From the NCBI GenBank assembly GCA_965153355.1, contig OZ231126.1:104842001-104906000 (forward strand): DNA of 64,000 bases, in the 5' to 3' direction. Under the pieces are notes generated by a model that had not been told where the DNA came from, did not search any database, and saw only the letters and a program-made list of their open reading frames with translations. Positions within the stretch are counted from its first letter, which is position 1. Every line of letters begins with the position of its first letter. Both the position numbers and the translations under genes were made by a program. Positions 11,910 to 23,628 of this stretch are shown here, piece after piece. This stretch comes from Flaccisagitta enflata. Its lineage: Eukaryota > Chaetognatha > Sagittoidea > Aphragmophora.

Positions 11910-12063
11910 CTCTATAGGCTTCTCCATGCCCTTTTGTTTGTTCTTCTGCCCTGGGAAAAAAACCAGACCCATAACTCCTCTACAAAGAGAGTGATAGTTG
12001 CTGGTGTATTTCCGACAGAGTAAGTAGCATATAGCGACGAAAAAAAAGACGACTGGGCTCCCT
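11910..12063 (+). repeat. 980-bp tandem repeat, copy 3, right part
   Basis: Resumes the unit at CTCTATAGgcttctcc after the hAT-like insertion and ends at gactgggctccct, where the array stops. The third copy is therefore 3'-truncated independently of the insertion. Confidence 0.9.
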
Positions 12064-12129
12064 GTAAACAATTTGCGAAAACGAAACAAGACAATTACTA
12101 TCTTGGAAAAAATAAAGGTCCAGGACGTT

Positions 12130-12535
12130 TTGTCATATTATAACTTTGATATACATGATTTGATATCAAAATTGGTGACCAAAATGAAGCTAATGAACAG
12201 GGCTAGCAAATGGAGCCAAGCTGAGGCTCATAGCTTGGTTTGTTAAAATTTTACATCAAAATAAGTAAAAATGTTCATTTCAGGAAATGGATAAAAAAAT
12301 TTGAATAGAATATAAATGTATGAAGTTTTGTTACAGTGTCGCTTTGATATGCAAAATTTGAAAGGAAAATTGGTGACCATTTTGAAGCTCTTGATCAGGG
12401 CTATCCATTGCAGCCAAGTAGAGACTCAAAGCTTTATTCGTTTGGATTCTAGATTAAAAGGAGTGAAAATGATGATTTTCAGAAATTTTCAAAAAATTGT
12501 GTGGAGGGATTGTACTTCAAAATAGTATTACACTC
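12130..12535 (+). repeat. ~199-bp diverged direct repeat pair
   Basis: The string aaaattggtgacca occurs at about 12167 and 12366 with similar flanks on both sides. No coding potential. Confidence 0.55.
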
Positions 12536-12540
12536 TTTAC

Positions 12541-12930
12541 CAAGGCATGCCCTTACAGATACAAGCAGTTTCTAAACTCTAAAAAGGTTATTTCAAATAG
12601 TAGGCTTATGAATATGGTCATTATCTTATCAAAATTGAAATCAAATCATTCTCTATTGCAGCTTGGACTTTAATTTTTTCCAAGATAGTAGAACAAGTTT
12701 GGCTGACAGATGAGGGAGATTAGACAGTAGGGCTTGGGTGAAGGGAATCAAACTAGGTGGGAAGTGGACCAGGGGACAAGGACATGGACAAAGGGTACTT
12801 CTAATCCAATCGGAGATGAGGGGGAAATTTAACCAAGGACAAGCAGGATTGGCACTGGCAAGGGTCAGTGAAGACAAAGAAATTCTACGGAAACTGTCAG
12901 TGAATTAATGCACAGGATTAGAAAAAAGAG
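12541..12930. other. Unassigned stretch
   Basis: No supported coding, RNA or element signal. The 74-codon minus-strand frame here has no recognisable family. Confidence 0.4.
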
Positions 12931-12932
12931 TA

Positions 12933-13848
12933 GGGTGAAGTGGGGTAAAATGGGTCACTTTTTCGAATGTTTTTTTGATATTGCGTAATTTATTGACAAA
13001 ATGAAGAATTTTACAGATGATTATGGACATTGTGTGTTTCCTCTACTACCACGGAAAAGGAAATTGCCTTTAAAAAGATCAGTGTAGGGGGCAGCCCTCC
13101 TTTTTGTGAACGGGTAAGTGACCCATTTTACCCCACCCAGGTGGGGTAAAGTGGGTCACTTAATTTTTTTTCAATAATATCCACAATTTCCTTATCTCAA
13201 GTGATCAATTCTTACGTATAAGTAAGAAAAGAATAGTTTTATACTTCAGTTGAGCCAAAAGTATCATCAAATGGCAAATATTGTTGAGTTTTGAATAAAA
13301 TGATATGCAAATGATGTTTTGACATTAATAAAAAAACTCATTAAGAAACTTTGAAAAAGGATGGAAAATTATGAAAATGGGAAAAATGAGCTTTATATCA
13401 CGTACTTTAACCTATGAGTAGGAATAGCAAGCTTTTCACTGAAAATTTGGTGATTTTAGCAGGGTGACCCATTTTACCCCACATTACTAAAAATTAATTT
13501 TTTAGCTAAATATAGATAAAAACTGAAAAACATCACTGTCCACGTTTGACCACCCATCCATAGTATGTAGGCGATGGGCAATAATTTTCTTCCTCCTTTT
13601 GCTCTCCACAGCAACCAGAAGTTGGTTTCAAGACCAGCGACGCCGAAATTTTTTATTTGTAAATATTATAGCATTACGCATCAGTGCAATTATGAAATGG
13701 GGCAAATGTTTGTCTTGGAGTACTACAGGGCATCCTTCTTTTCATAACAGATAAAAAATTCGCATCATTTCACAAGATTATTTCAGAATTAAAAAAAAAG
13801 TTAAGTGACCCACTTTACCCCGCTAACCCATTTTACCCCACTCTACCC
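12933..13848. mobile_element. TIR element (916 bp) with repeated ends, TA-flanked
   Basis: Left end GGGTGAAGTGGGGTAAAATG matches the inverted right end (cattttaccccactctaccc) with one transition pair. TA lies on both sides (12931-12932, 13849-13850). Extra internal copies of the terminal motif occur at 13455-13480 and as a near-perfect hairpin at about 13110-13165 (agtgacccattttacccc / ggggtaaagtgggtcact). It is a MITE-like derivative without an ORF. Confidence 0.65.
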
Positions 13849-13849
13849 T

Positions 13850-15180
13850 AGGTAGATAAGTGTCACGCCTGGTGGAATCTTCTGTCAATACAAAGGGGGT
13901 TGGTACAAATGCACATCTCAGTATAAGTCTCAAGCAAGGAGCTTTTGATTTGTTTCTTAAAACGTTTTGTGGAATCAATTTTTTTAACTCTCTTCTGAAA
14001 TTTCGTTCCAAAAAGAAGGAGCAACAGTCTGAAAAGATGTTTTACTGTAAGAGCAGGAGTGAGCAGGTAATCTTACATTGTCTGGATGAGACACAGATGA
14101 TCTTAGGCCACGTTGACTGAGGTTAGTGTTGAGGTTCTGCCAATAATTAAAAACATCTGGACTAACTCCTTTTATCCTATTGTACATCATTGTAAGACAT
14201 TGAAATTGATGTTGGTCCTTTACTTTTAGTAATTCTAGGTTTTTCATTCTTGGTTCAGTGTGAGGAAGCCAATGAGATTTTCCGATTATTCTAACAGCTT
14301 TTTTCTGAATGCCAATTATTCTTTTCAGGTTCTTGGCAGTTGTTGCCCCCCAAGCCTCTAAACCATAAGAAAGATGTGAGAAAATGAGTGAATTGTAAAT
14401 AGTGAGAAGGGAAGTTGCGGGTACTAACAGGATGAGCAAAAAATTTCGTACTTGGTCTTTAGCTTGAAAACCATACTTGTTATGGGAGTTATGAGCTAAA
14501 ATTTGAACCAAAGTATCTCAGTTAGTCATACTAAAAGTAGTAAAAGTAGAAACTAAGAACAGCTGCTACAATTTACATACATAGCCATGACATGTACTTA
14601 AGAAAAAATGGGAAATCAGATTTTGACGTGATTTTATTTGCAGAATGGTGTTTATTTAAAAATGAAGGTTTTTGCAACTTTATTGGCCCCTGGATGGATT
14701 GTTTGAGAATGAATATATCAAGGTCAGTTAGTTGGGTCATCTAGGAGGGGTTTCAGTCAACAAAAGTGATATTTCAATCCAATTTAGACATCAAATTAAA
14801 GTTTTTTCACCAAAAAAAGAAATCTTTGGTTAATTTCTACCTACGTCCCTGTTGGTCTAAAAATGAATTTTGCTGTCTTCCATTCATCATTTTTTCTCTT
14901 CTTAAGTATGAAAAATAACGTAATCATTAATTTCTAACATCAACTTGAAAGAATTTTCTCAAATCTAGGTGTCTTTTTTATAGATTTGATGGCTAGTACG
15001 AGATTTTTTGCACACCCTGTTAGATTCTTTATGCGATTGCGAACTCCCGTATTTTTTGCCATCTTATTTGCAACTTTATTGCAATGGTCATCAAGCGTAA
15101 TACCTAAGAATGTAGTATTTTTTTCGCATTCTATTGACATACATCGGAGTATTCTGAGCTTTGTGATATACTTTGGAAAA
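13850..15180 (-). pseudogene. Decayed LINE reverse transcriptase, C-terminal part
   Basis: Two minus-strand blocks give LINE-like protein. The block at about 15125-14940 reads FLGITLDD followed by a basic helix, the segment that follows the RT palm in CR1/jockey-like LINEs. The block at 14511-13984 contains IYNSLIFSHLSYGLEAWG, then QKKAVRIIG and a His-Thr-Glu-Pro motif, typical of the C-terminal connection domain. A further piece (NFRRELKK) follows in another frame at about 14010. Between the two blocks, 14512-14939 has no RT similarity and may be an insertion or decayed sequence. The palm motifs are absent. This is a 5'-truncated, frameshifted fossil in opposite orientation to the LINE at 43-64 kb. 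Confidence 0.75.
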
Positions 15181-15409
15181 AAGTGGGTGGTGTGACATGT
15201 ATTGAACAAGCCCGACCGGGCAACGATGCATCCGGACTGTGTCTCTGCGTGTATTGATCATGTGACATATATGGAGAGAAAGAAGGACGAACAGACGGTG
15301 AAACGACTGAGTAGTAAAGGAGGCTCTCAAATCATGTTGGTTGCTCACAGGGCCGTATGGCAAGGGGCCGCCGGGGCCGCCATGGCGGCCCCTTGTTGGG
15401 ACACACACT

Positions 15410-15560
<151 letters not shown>

Positions 15561-15621
15561 TTTTTTTTTACTGATATGCACTAAAATTACAGTTGCTTAT
15601 ACAAAAAAATCACCAGTAAGA

Positions 15622-16464
15622 TTGGTCGGGACACTAAGAAGTTGTCGTGACCAATGCCTTGCGGGACCCTATGGGCAGGGTTGGCTGGTCCCTCGGCACG
15701 GCAGGGCTGGATACCGGAGGTCGGGAGCTCGATACGGGCAGGGGCAGTACTGGGGCTCGGTATAGGGTTTCGGTACTAGGTAATGATGCAAAACATCTGA
15801 GACAAGAATATACTTCACATTCTTTTTAAAATACTGTTGAAAATCATTACCTAACAATGAAAAAAAAGAGAAAAAAGAAATAAACAACTTGAAATAGAAA
15901 AAAAAGTAAAATATGCTGCAATTTCAGTTACTCATTTGTTTTTAGTTTTAATTTAGTTTGAGACCCTATGTTCCTATGTTTGGTTGTCGATGACCGGAAG
16001 TGATGATAATGCCCAATCGGCAGCGGCGTAGGGGAGCTGGATTTCTTAGGACATCAGCCACCAAACTAGTGTCCGACAAATCTGGTGTCCCAACAGACAA
16101 TAATATGTAGTTTTTGCTTGAAAATTGTGAAAAGTCGTAATAACTACCATACTCTTGTTTTCTTTGAGATCTTAGATAAGTGGGATGGGGCCTAATCATG
16201 CCTGGTATAGGAGAAAATAGTTTTTTTCTCTCTCAGCCACAGCTTGTGCCTAAATACCTATCTTCAATTCTTTTTTTTACTTACTTTGCTCCCCTACATC
16301 CCTCTTTATTTGCCTAAAACTAACATAAGCTTGAAAAACACAGAATTTTGATTGCTTTATTTCTGTCGGTTTTACTATCTTTTTTTCTTTATGTCTTCAT
16401 CGTTTGTCTCATCTATTTTTCTTCTACTTTTTTTACTTTTCCTGTTTGTCCGTCTGTCTGTCTG

Positions 16465-16550
<86 letters not shown>

Positions 16551-16771
16551 TTTTTCTCTACCTTCTTTTTCTTTTTTTCTTTTTTTTATTTTTCCTTTTT
16601 TTCTTTTTTTTTCCTTTCCCTATCTTTCTTTCTTCTTTGGTGTCCCGACAACATTGGTGTCCCGACAGCAGGGACATCAATTGATGTCCCTGATGTCCCT
16701 TGTCCTACGCCGCTGCCAATTGGGATACCTGATTATTCCTTGCCATTCACTGTCTTCGAATTTTTCTTTGT

Positions 16772-16859
<88 letters not shown>

Positions 16860-17620
16860 AGAGAGGAAAAAGAGAGAAAAGAGAGAGAAAGAAAAAGTGA
16901 GGAAAAAGACTAATTCATTTCAGCGATTCTTCCACTATGATCCTTCAATTCTCGAGTTAATCATGTGGGAGAATGATTAATCATTTTAAAAAGTGTTGTA
17001 AATTATTTCAAAACAAAAATCTTTTTATATTTTTCATTGAAATATATATGCAAATAAATTTGAAAAAAAAAGAAAAAATAGGAAAAAAATAAAAGATGCA
17101 AAAAATGACTGACAGAAAATATGAAATATAAAACAATTTAAAGCAATTAGAAAAACAAAAGTAACAATATAATATTCAAGAAAAATGAAAAAGAAAACTG
17201 AAAAAAAGAAAAAAAGAATGAAGAGTTAAAATGAAACATAAAAAAAAAAAAATGAGTAACTTCAAAAAAGAATGAAAAAAAAGTTAAGCCCTTACAATAC
17301 TTCAAAAAAAAATAAAACAAAAGTTAAGCCCTTACAATATTTTCATAAAAGTTATTGATTTTTTTTTTTATAATTCTAAAATGATCACAGAATATTTCCC
17401 ATGAATAAAAGAAAAGATATAGAAAAAAAACTATTTCCACCATTGTTGAAGACGGATAGATAAGGAGAAGGAGACGGAGGAAAGGAGGAGGAGGACGAAA
17501 AGGGCAGAGGGCCGGGATAAGCATCGGGTCAAGGGAATTCGGGACAAGGTGATGTCCCGGCATGTCGGGGCCTCGGGACCCAAGTCCTGCCAGGCATTGG
17601 TCGTGACACAAATTGGAGGT
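15622..17620. repeat. Imperfect inverted-repeat region with paired CT and GA arrays
   Basis: Blocks at about 15640-15665 (gtcgtgaccaatgcc) and 17590-17615 (ggcattggtcgtgac) are inverted partners. Blocks at 16010-16035 (cccaatcggcagcggcgtag) and 16710-16730 are also inverted partners. A (CT)n array at 16445-16543 faces a (GA)n array at 16772-16855. The inner part has the palindrome gacatcaattgatgtc. No ORF of interest; the boundaries are not sharp. Confidence 0.5.
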
Positions 17621-17724
17621 GGCACCCCCAAAATCATAGACTCCCATACGGCGCGGGTTGCTCATTTGTTTCAGTATAGGATCTCACCATGGCCAAAAAC
17701 AGTCTAGAAACGCAATTTCTGTAC

Positions 17725-17826
17725 TTGCGCAATGGACGGACATACCGACGGATGGACGGACGGACGGATGGATGGACGGACAGACCTTCTTATAGAGATG
17801 CGTTCCTGACGGACGCATCTAAAAAT
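17725..17826 (+). mobile_element. Family C element end: GGAC core and terminal stem-loop
   Basis: A (GGAC)n/(GGAT)n core is followed by cttcttatagagatgcgttc and a stem-loop AGATGCGT/ACGCATCT, then ctaaaaa. The same series occurs at 40010-40097 and inverted at 35797-35845. Confidence 0.6.
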
Positions 17827-18720
17827 TCGGAACTGTGTGCCATACTTTTGGGTGTGTGCGTGTGTGTGTTCAGTGTGTGCGTGTTCTGTCTATATGAGTG
17901 TGCGTGTCTGTAAAGGAGGGTGTAAACCCCTGCCCACTCGAACGCGATGATACTGTATCCCCGCGTTATATCATACAAATCAGAGAAACTAGTGACCTCG
18001 TTCATTGTCTTGAAATTCTTGTACATTTCTGAACTCAAAATGGAAGGACTCACATATGTACCTGATTTAAATACATTTTGTAGGGTTAGTGATCCTTTGG
18101 TCGCAGCGATCTTATGGAATTGGTGGTCTTTATCCCCCTTCCGTTGCGAACCCAATTACTGTTCAGACTTTTTCAATGAATATTATGCCTTCTGATGAAC
18201 AATTATTCACCTCCGTGTTTTTTCTGTCTCCATTGAATTATAAGGTTTAAGTAGTTAAAGACTCTACATATGATACCAGACTATAGGATATTGTCTACTT
18301 TAGGATATTTTGTTTTCTTTCTATGAGCATCCCCTATTCATGTAAATACCCAAGTTCACCTGAATGTGAACTATTTGTTGGATTACCCCCTCTTGTAGAA
18401 AAGATGCTACAAGGAGTGGGCCATGATCAGAATCGTAACTTTATCTATTATGCAAGTGGCTTCTTGATTATATCACTTTTACTCTTACACTACAGTAGTG
18501 CATTTAAACTTTAACTAGCAGGGGCCAGCATAATTCTACATCACAATGACATGTTTAGAAAGTATTTTTTTGGCTGTTATTCGGTTTACCAGCTTTAGAG
18601 AGGGTTGACCCAATGATTTTGTTAAAAATGTATAACTCTTTGGTATGAACTTTAACTTCAGCGGTAACATGTCAAATATTGTTAGAATTGTTTATCAAGA
18701 ACTGAACTGGCCATAGGTGC
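17827..18720. other. Unassigned stretch with short GTGT tract
   Basis: A GT-rich tract at 17845-17912 is followed by AT-rich sequence. Frames of 60-120 codons here match nothing I recognise. Confidence 0.4.
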
Positions 18721-18822
18721 CTAAGCAACGCTGTCAAGTGGACAGATGAATGGCCATATCTCGGCGTCAAACTGAAGAGCTCCAAAACGTTCAACTCATG
18801 GCTCAAAGGGTCGGTAAATTAG
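18721..18822 (+). pseudogene. Short LINE reverse-transcriptase fragment
   Basis: The plus frame reads VKWTDEWPYLGVKLKSSKTF before a TAG stop. This parallels the DWVDEWVYLGVTLKSAKGF segment downstream of the YADD box in the LINE at 63 kb. About 100 bp of a related LINE survive, cut off at the family A element that starts 23 bases downstream. Confidence 0.65.
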
Positions 18823-18844
18823 AGGAAAGTGGTCATTGGGATAG

Positions 18845-19233
18845 AACAAGGCCAACACCTATAAGTCGCGTGCGAGACTTACAGACAAAGAGTGACTTAG
18901 AATGACTTAGAATGACTTTAAATGACTTAGAATGACCTTAAATGACCAAAATTGATTTAAAATGACTAAAAAAACAAAAAACCAAAAATAACTTAAAATA
19001 ACTTAAAATGACTCAGACTGACTCAAAATGACTTAGAATAACTATAAATGACTTTAAATGACTTTAAATGACCTAAGAGTTGACATTATAGTACAAAAAA
19101 GTAAAGTGTGACGGACGGACGGACGGACGGACGGACGGACGGACGGACGGACCGACGGACGGACGGACCGACGGACGGACGGACCGACGGACCGACAAAG
19201 CGGGTTGTAGAGTCGCGTGCACGCGACTAAAAA
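18845..19233 (-). mobile_element. Family A element, copy 4 (long form with two internal arrays)
   Basis: Starts AACAAGGCC (inverse of the family tail) and contains a degenerate 10-bp minisatellite (aaatgactta) at 18892-19090. A (GGAC)n array follows (about 19110-19195), and the element ends with the perfect palindrome GTCGCGTGCACGCGAC (19212-19227) and taaaaa. It is the most complete example of the family plan: conserved ends, tandem core, terminal hairpin. Confidence 0.75.
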
Positions 19234-19504
19234 TATGGTCGATGAATAGGGTTGACGTAATTTCCGGTGACGATATATTTGAAAAAAATTAATATTGCAA
19301 AAGCCTATGAAAATTCGGGATTAGACAAACTGACGAAATATCCAAAATGATGTTGAAACAGGCAACGAAAATGCAGTAGCCCACTGTATATTACTTAGAA
19401 AATCAATGGTTTGACGAGTCAATGAATCAGAAAGAAATGAAGATTGAAAATAATCATTATTTGCAGATTCGTGACTCCTTCATAAGCAAACTATCCATTT
19501 GATA

Positions 19505-19903
19505 GTCAAAAGTCGCAAAAGTGTTAGATGGTCAGTGGTACCCAATGCCCCTAGGTTAGTGTATGTATCGTTGAGATGGTGACAGGGGAAGCAGCCCCAA
19601 AAGGATCAATGACCTATGCTTTCATATATGGGGAAATTTTCTTTTCTCCTCAAGGTTAGGATTTGAGCTTCAAGACTAGGATTTTGAGCCATGAGGTTGA
19701 GATTTTGGGCTTCTGTGCTGGAATTTGGGGTTTGGGGCTAAAATTTGGGCTTCAGGGCTGGGATTTGGGTCTTGGGATCAAATATTGGGCTTAGGACTAG
19801 GATTTGGACTTTGAGGCTGGGATTTGGGCCTTGTAGCTGAGATTTGAGTCTCACGGATGAATGGACAACGCAGGTTGTAGAGTCGCGCGCACGTGACTAA
19901 AAA
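19505..19903 (+). mobile_element. Family B/A composite element
   Basis: Begins with the family B lead (agtcgcaaaagtgttagatg, then ggtcagtggtaccc), runs through gcagccccaaaagg and a ~20-bp minisatellite of the form aggctgggatttgggcct, then ends like family A (ggttgtagagtcgcgcgcac, then gtgactaaaaa). This shows the two families share ends. Confidence 0.6.
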
Positions 19904-20372
19904 CCATATTCTCAAAATGCATTCATTAACCCCACTAGTTAGGAATGAAAGAATGAGTAAAGAAATGAAAAAAGGAATGAACGCATGCATGAGATAGAAA
20001 ATGAATAAATCAAAAAAACAATGAATGAGTAAACAATTAAACAACTAACCCTGGTTACGAGACCATAGCGGACAGGGCAAAAAAGTGCGTTTTCAATTTT
20101 TGGGGTTATGGGCCCACAAACTATCAGACCTTACCTCTTCAAAGACATGGAACGAGGTAAAGAGACTCAAAACTCAAAAGATTTCAAAATTCTACCCAGT
20201 TATTAAAAAATGCACTGTGGAAACTAATTTCAAGCAATGCAAAAAGAGTGACATGAAGGAGAAAATGCTTGGTTCGTTCATTTTTGTAGTTTTCCTCCAC
20301 CTCCTCCTCCTCCTCCTTTCCTATCATCCTCTTCCTCCCGATTTTTTATTTTCAAAAACTTTATTCCTTTTT

Positions 20373-20567
20373 AGTCACGTGCTACGCGACTCTACTTCCC
20401 ACTTTCTTGGTCCGTTGGTCCGTCCGTCCGTTGGTCCGTCACACTTTACTTTTTTTGGGTTTTTGCGGTCTTTGGCCTCACAGTTCCCACCCAAATGATG
20501 GAGTGACTGCAAATGGGGCCCCTGCCCACCCGCACGCGACTAGGGTAGCCGTGTATCCGGCCTTGTT
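20373..20567 (+). mobile_element. Family A element, copy 6
   Basis: tagtcacgtgctacgcgac start (diverged palindrome), (GTCY)n core (ggtccgtccgtccgttggtc), end gtgtatccggccttgtt. Confidence 0.75.
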
Positions 20568-20870
20568 TTCTTCCAAAGCTTATGCCAAATAGCATTAGCT
20601 TTATACGACGGCGTTACTCCAAAGGCAACATTTGCGTTTCAGCAGAAGCCAAAATAAAAAATTTAAATCATTGAAACTTAATGATTAAACTAAAATAATC
20701 ATTGAGATATATCATGATTGATATTTTTTTGCATTACTTGCATACAAGCATAAAAAAATAACCAAATGAAGCTAAAACTTACAAAGAAAATAAAATGCAA
20801 ATTACTCAAAATTTCATTTTTGGCAACTAACAGGAGGCTTGTTGAAATTCTAAGATTGCATAGAAAATGA

Positions 20871-21100
20871 AACAAGGCCAACACCTATAAGTCGCGTGCG
20901 GGACATAAATAGCATGAGATGAATTAAATTGACTTTAAATGACTTAAGGTGAGCTGAGATGACGTAAAATGACTCAAAATGACTTCAATGACCATATTGA
21001 CCTTATTGACTTAGGTGACTTAATATGACTCAATATGACTTAAAACGACTTAGAATGACTTAAAATGACTTAGAATGACTTAGAATGACTTGTAATGGCA
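20871..21100 (-). mobile_element. Family A element, copy 7, truncated
   Basis: AACAAGGCCAACACC start followed by the 10-bp tgacttaaaa minisatellite. The terminal palindrome is missing. Confidence 0.6.
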
Positions 21101-21130
21101 TTTGGGAAGGAGCTTATGAAAAAATTCAAA

Positions 21131-21222
21131 AATATGGTAATTCGATTTAACAACATTCGGATTTAACAACCAAAAATCTCCAGTCCCTTGAGGACCGTTA
21201 TATCGGATTTCCACTGTATATA
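21131..21222 (-). mobile_element. Solo pogo/Tigger-like terminus
   Basis: On the minus strand it reads cagtggaaatccgatataac followed by ggtcctcaagggact. This resembles pogo/Tigger-type Tc1/mariner termini in its CAGT start and ATAACG word. No partner end found nearby. Confidence 0.4.
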
Positions 21223-21602
21223 CACCAAGTGTCTATAGATCTAATTTATCTTTTGAAATCACTCTGGTGCATTATTGTTCATAAAATGATGCAAAAAGTA
21301 TGGTGAAACACTTAGTTCTCTTTCAAAAATTTGCCGTCATACCAAGATTTAAACATGAGCGCCAATAAGATAACATTGTGGTGAAATGAAGGAAAATTAC
21401 TGGAAAAACGCATTTTAAGGGGTAAAACCATCAAAAAACAAGTGCGATGCGCCGACCCTTCTCATTATAAATGGATACCTCTTCATGTCTTTCCCATTTG
21501 ATATGTTGTTCCTACATTGAAAACTTTCCGAGTATGGCAGTTTCAACTTTACACCTTGATTTATCTGGAAATCTTTAGTGAAAAAAACAAAAAAATCATA
21601 TA

Positions 21603-21759
21603 CAGTTGAGCTTCACTAGAGCGCAGTTCAAGGGACTGAGTTGAATCATGCCTTATAGTGAAGCTGCCTTATTGCCAACATAGAAATAACTACAAAATCA
21701 CTAAAGGGACTGCAAGTTGTATGCCTTAATAGCAGGTGAGCTCTAGTGAAGCTCCACTA
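21603..21759. mobile_element. 157-bp MITE, TA-flanked
   Basis: CAGTTGAGCTTCACTAGAGC at the left is mirrored by gctctagtgaagctccacta at the right. TA lies on both sides (21601-21602, 21760-21761). Consistent with a pogo/Tigger-type Tc1/mariner derivative. Confidence 0.65.
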
Positions 21760-22148
21760 TACAAAAATGTAAAATCAATTAACCTCTATCAAATAGTACC
21801 TTGTTTGCGTCTCTATGTGCTCTATAGTGGGCGTATTCAACAAAAAACCTATTACAATTCTTATTCCAACACCCAATATGGGGATTTTTTTGCCAAGGGA
21901 AGCCTATAGTTTTGCCAACGTTTAATCTTCAAATTCAGACCTCTGCTTGTGGGAAACCTTCTTTTTTGGTACTTTTAGGCAAATACTAGAGTATATCATT
22001 TTTGGAAATTTGACCCTATTTCCCGACCACCCTAGCGGGCATGGGGGGTGAATGGGGTTGGATGCCCCTGCCCATCCATCCGCAACAGTATTGTGACCCC
22101 CGTCACTTGTTGAGATAGGTCAGACTAGACCTGATAGTTTTCAGGGTT

Positions 22149-22440
22149 TTAGTATTGCTTACTTGTCAATACAACTTTGTAATTGCAGGGATTTCTTCCA
22201 TCTTCACCATAAGTGCAAGGGCTACATTCTTCTGGGCTGTTGAAAGCTATACTGCAATGAACGACAGGACGCAATTTACTTCTAAAATTCTTTTCCAACC
22301 CACTCGCTGGATGACAATTTGGACGTAATATATCCCACATACTGTCTCTAAAATCAGGATCATCTTTGAGTGGAATTTGGCATCTACATCGCTGTCCATT
22401 CCTGCGTTTTGAATTTTCAATGGCAGATGATGGCGTACTA
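22149..22440 (-). CDS. Candidate orphan exon, cysteine-rich, unrecognised
   Basis: An open minus-strand stretch with a complex, non-repetitive composition unlike the surrounding repeats. It includes GQRCRC, then DSMWDILRPNCHP, SKLRPVVHCS, EECSPC and NPCNYK: seven cysteines in about 80 residues. A good splice-donor string (AA|GTAAGC) lies just before the stop, so the coding part would end near 22163. A candidate acceptor (atatag) precedes the open part near 22440, without a clear polypyrimidine tract. I do not recognise the family. It could be a secreted-protein exon or a gene fragment carried by an element. Confidence 0.3.
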
Positions 22441-22569
22441 TATCAAAGCGCAATATCCAAACAACTGTATTCAAAATAAACTTCGACCAGCAAGAGTGCT
22501 AGTGAATGGATCAACCAATAGGCTAAAAAAGCTAAGCCTTAAGCCTCGCCCCCCAGGGGGCCTCGCGCC

Positions 22570-22735
22570 TTGAAGGGGAAGGAGAAAAAAAGAGAAGAAA
22601 AAAGAAAGGGGGGAAAAAAGAAAAAGAAGAAGAAGAAAAAAAAGAAGAAGAAGAGGAAAAAAAAGAAAAAGAAAAAGAAAAAGAAGAAGAAGAAGAAGAA
22701 GAAGAAGAAGAAGAAGAAGAAAGACAATTTTTGGT
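22570..22735 (+). repeat. (GAA)n/(GAAAAA)n microsatellite
   Basis: Purine tract of GAA and AAAG units. Poly-Phe frames on the minus strand are artefacts. Confidence 0.9.
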
Positions 22736-22884
22736 TTAAGTAGAGCATCTTTCCCCCCCCCCCCATTATTAGGGCATCAATATGTGGCAGTAGAAGCGGC
22801 ATGATTGTGGACCCCTTTTACATCCCAAGTTTTTAAACCTTGAAGTTATGGTGATTTGAATATCCATGCTCTCTGCATAAGGGT

Positions 22885-23628
22885 ATTACAATGATTGCAT
22901 CATGGTTGGTAGTTTTTCTGATTGGATTGGAGGCATATCTATAATGGTTGGTAGATGGTTGGCTGATTTTCTGATCAGGTTCAATGCTTTATTTCTATAG
23001 ATGCTCTCTGCATGAGGGTAACAGTATGGTTGGATCATGATTGGCAGTTTATAAGTCACGTGCATGCGACTCTACAACCCGCTCTGTCCATCTGTCGGTC
23101 CGTTGGTCTGTCTGTCGGTCTGTCCATCAGTCACGCTTAGCTTTTTTCGGCGTTTAAGTGCGGTTTGGGGGTCACTGCTCCTGCCCAACCATTTAGTTGG
23201 TCAATTTCATCACTGCCCCTGCCCACCCACACGCGACTAGGGTAGCCGTGTATCCGGCCTTGTTCTCATTGGATTGAAAGCATATCTATAAGGGTTGGTA
23301 AATGGTTGCCATTGGTTGGCCAATTTTCTGAATAGGTTCAATGGTGTTTTTTGATAAGTATTATCCCAGGAGGTTGCGAAAATGGTTGGCCAATGGTTGG
23401 CTTTTTTTCTATATTGATTGGGAAAGAATCATGGTCGGCAGTTTTTCTCATTGGTTGGCTGATTTTCAGATGAGGTTCAATGGTTGGATCATGGTTGGTA
23501 GTTTTTCTAATTGGTTAGCTGATTTTCTGATGCGGTTCAATGCTCTATTTCTATAGATGCACTCTGCATAAGGGTAACACAACAGTTGGATCATGGTTGG
23601 CAGTTATTCTCATTGGATTGAAAGCATA
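22885..23628 (+). repeat. Tandem ggttgg-type repeat region (target of two insertions)
   Basis: Degenerate units built from ggatcatggttggcagtttt, attggttggctgattttctg and aggttcaatg recur several times. The array is interrupted by a family A element (23053-23264). After 23628 it is interrupted by the TIR element at 23629-25687, beyond which the repeat resumes (25688-25825). Confidence 0.7.
23053..23264 (+). mobile_element. Family A element, copy 8, with readable empty site
   Basis: Ends aagtcacgtgcatgcgac and gtatccggccttgtt. Flanks ggcagttt and ctcattggattgaaagcata are contiguous in the uninterrupted relative at 23599-23628 (ggcagttattctcattgg), so the element inserted with little or no target duplication. 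Confidence 0.75.

Noticed and set aside
19110-19200. Telomere-type repeat
   Set aside because: The unit is GGAC/GACG within a family A element, not a telomeric motif.
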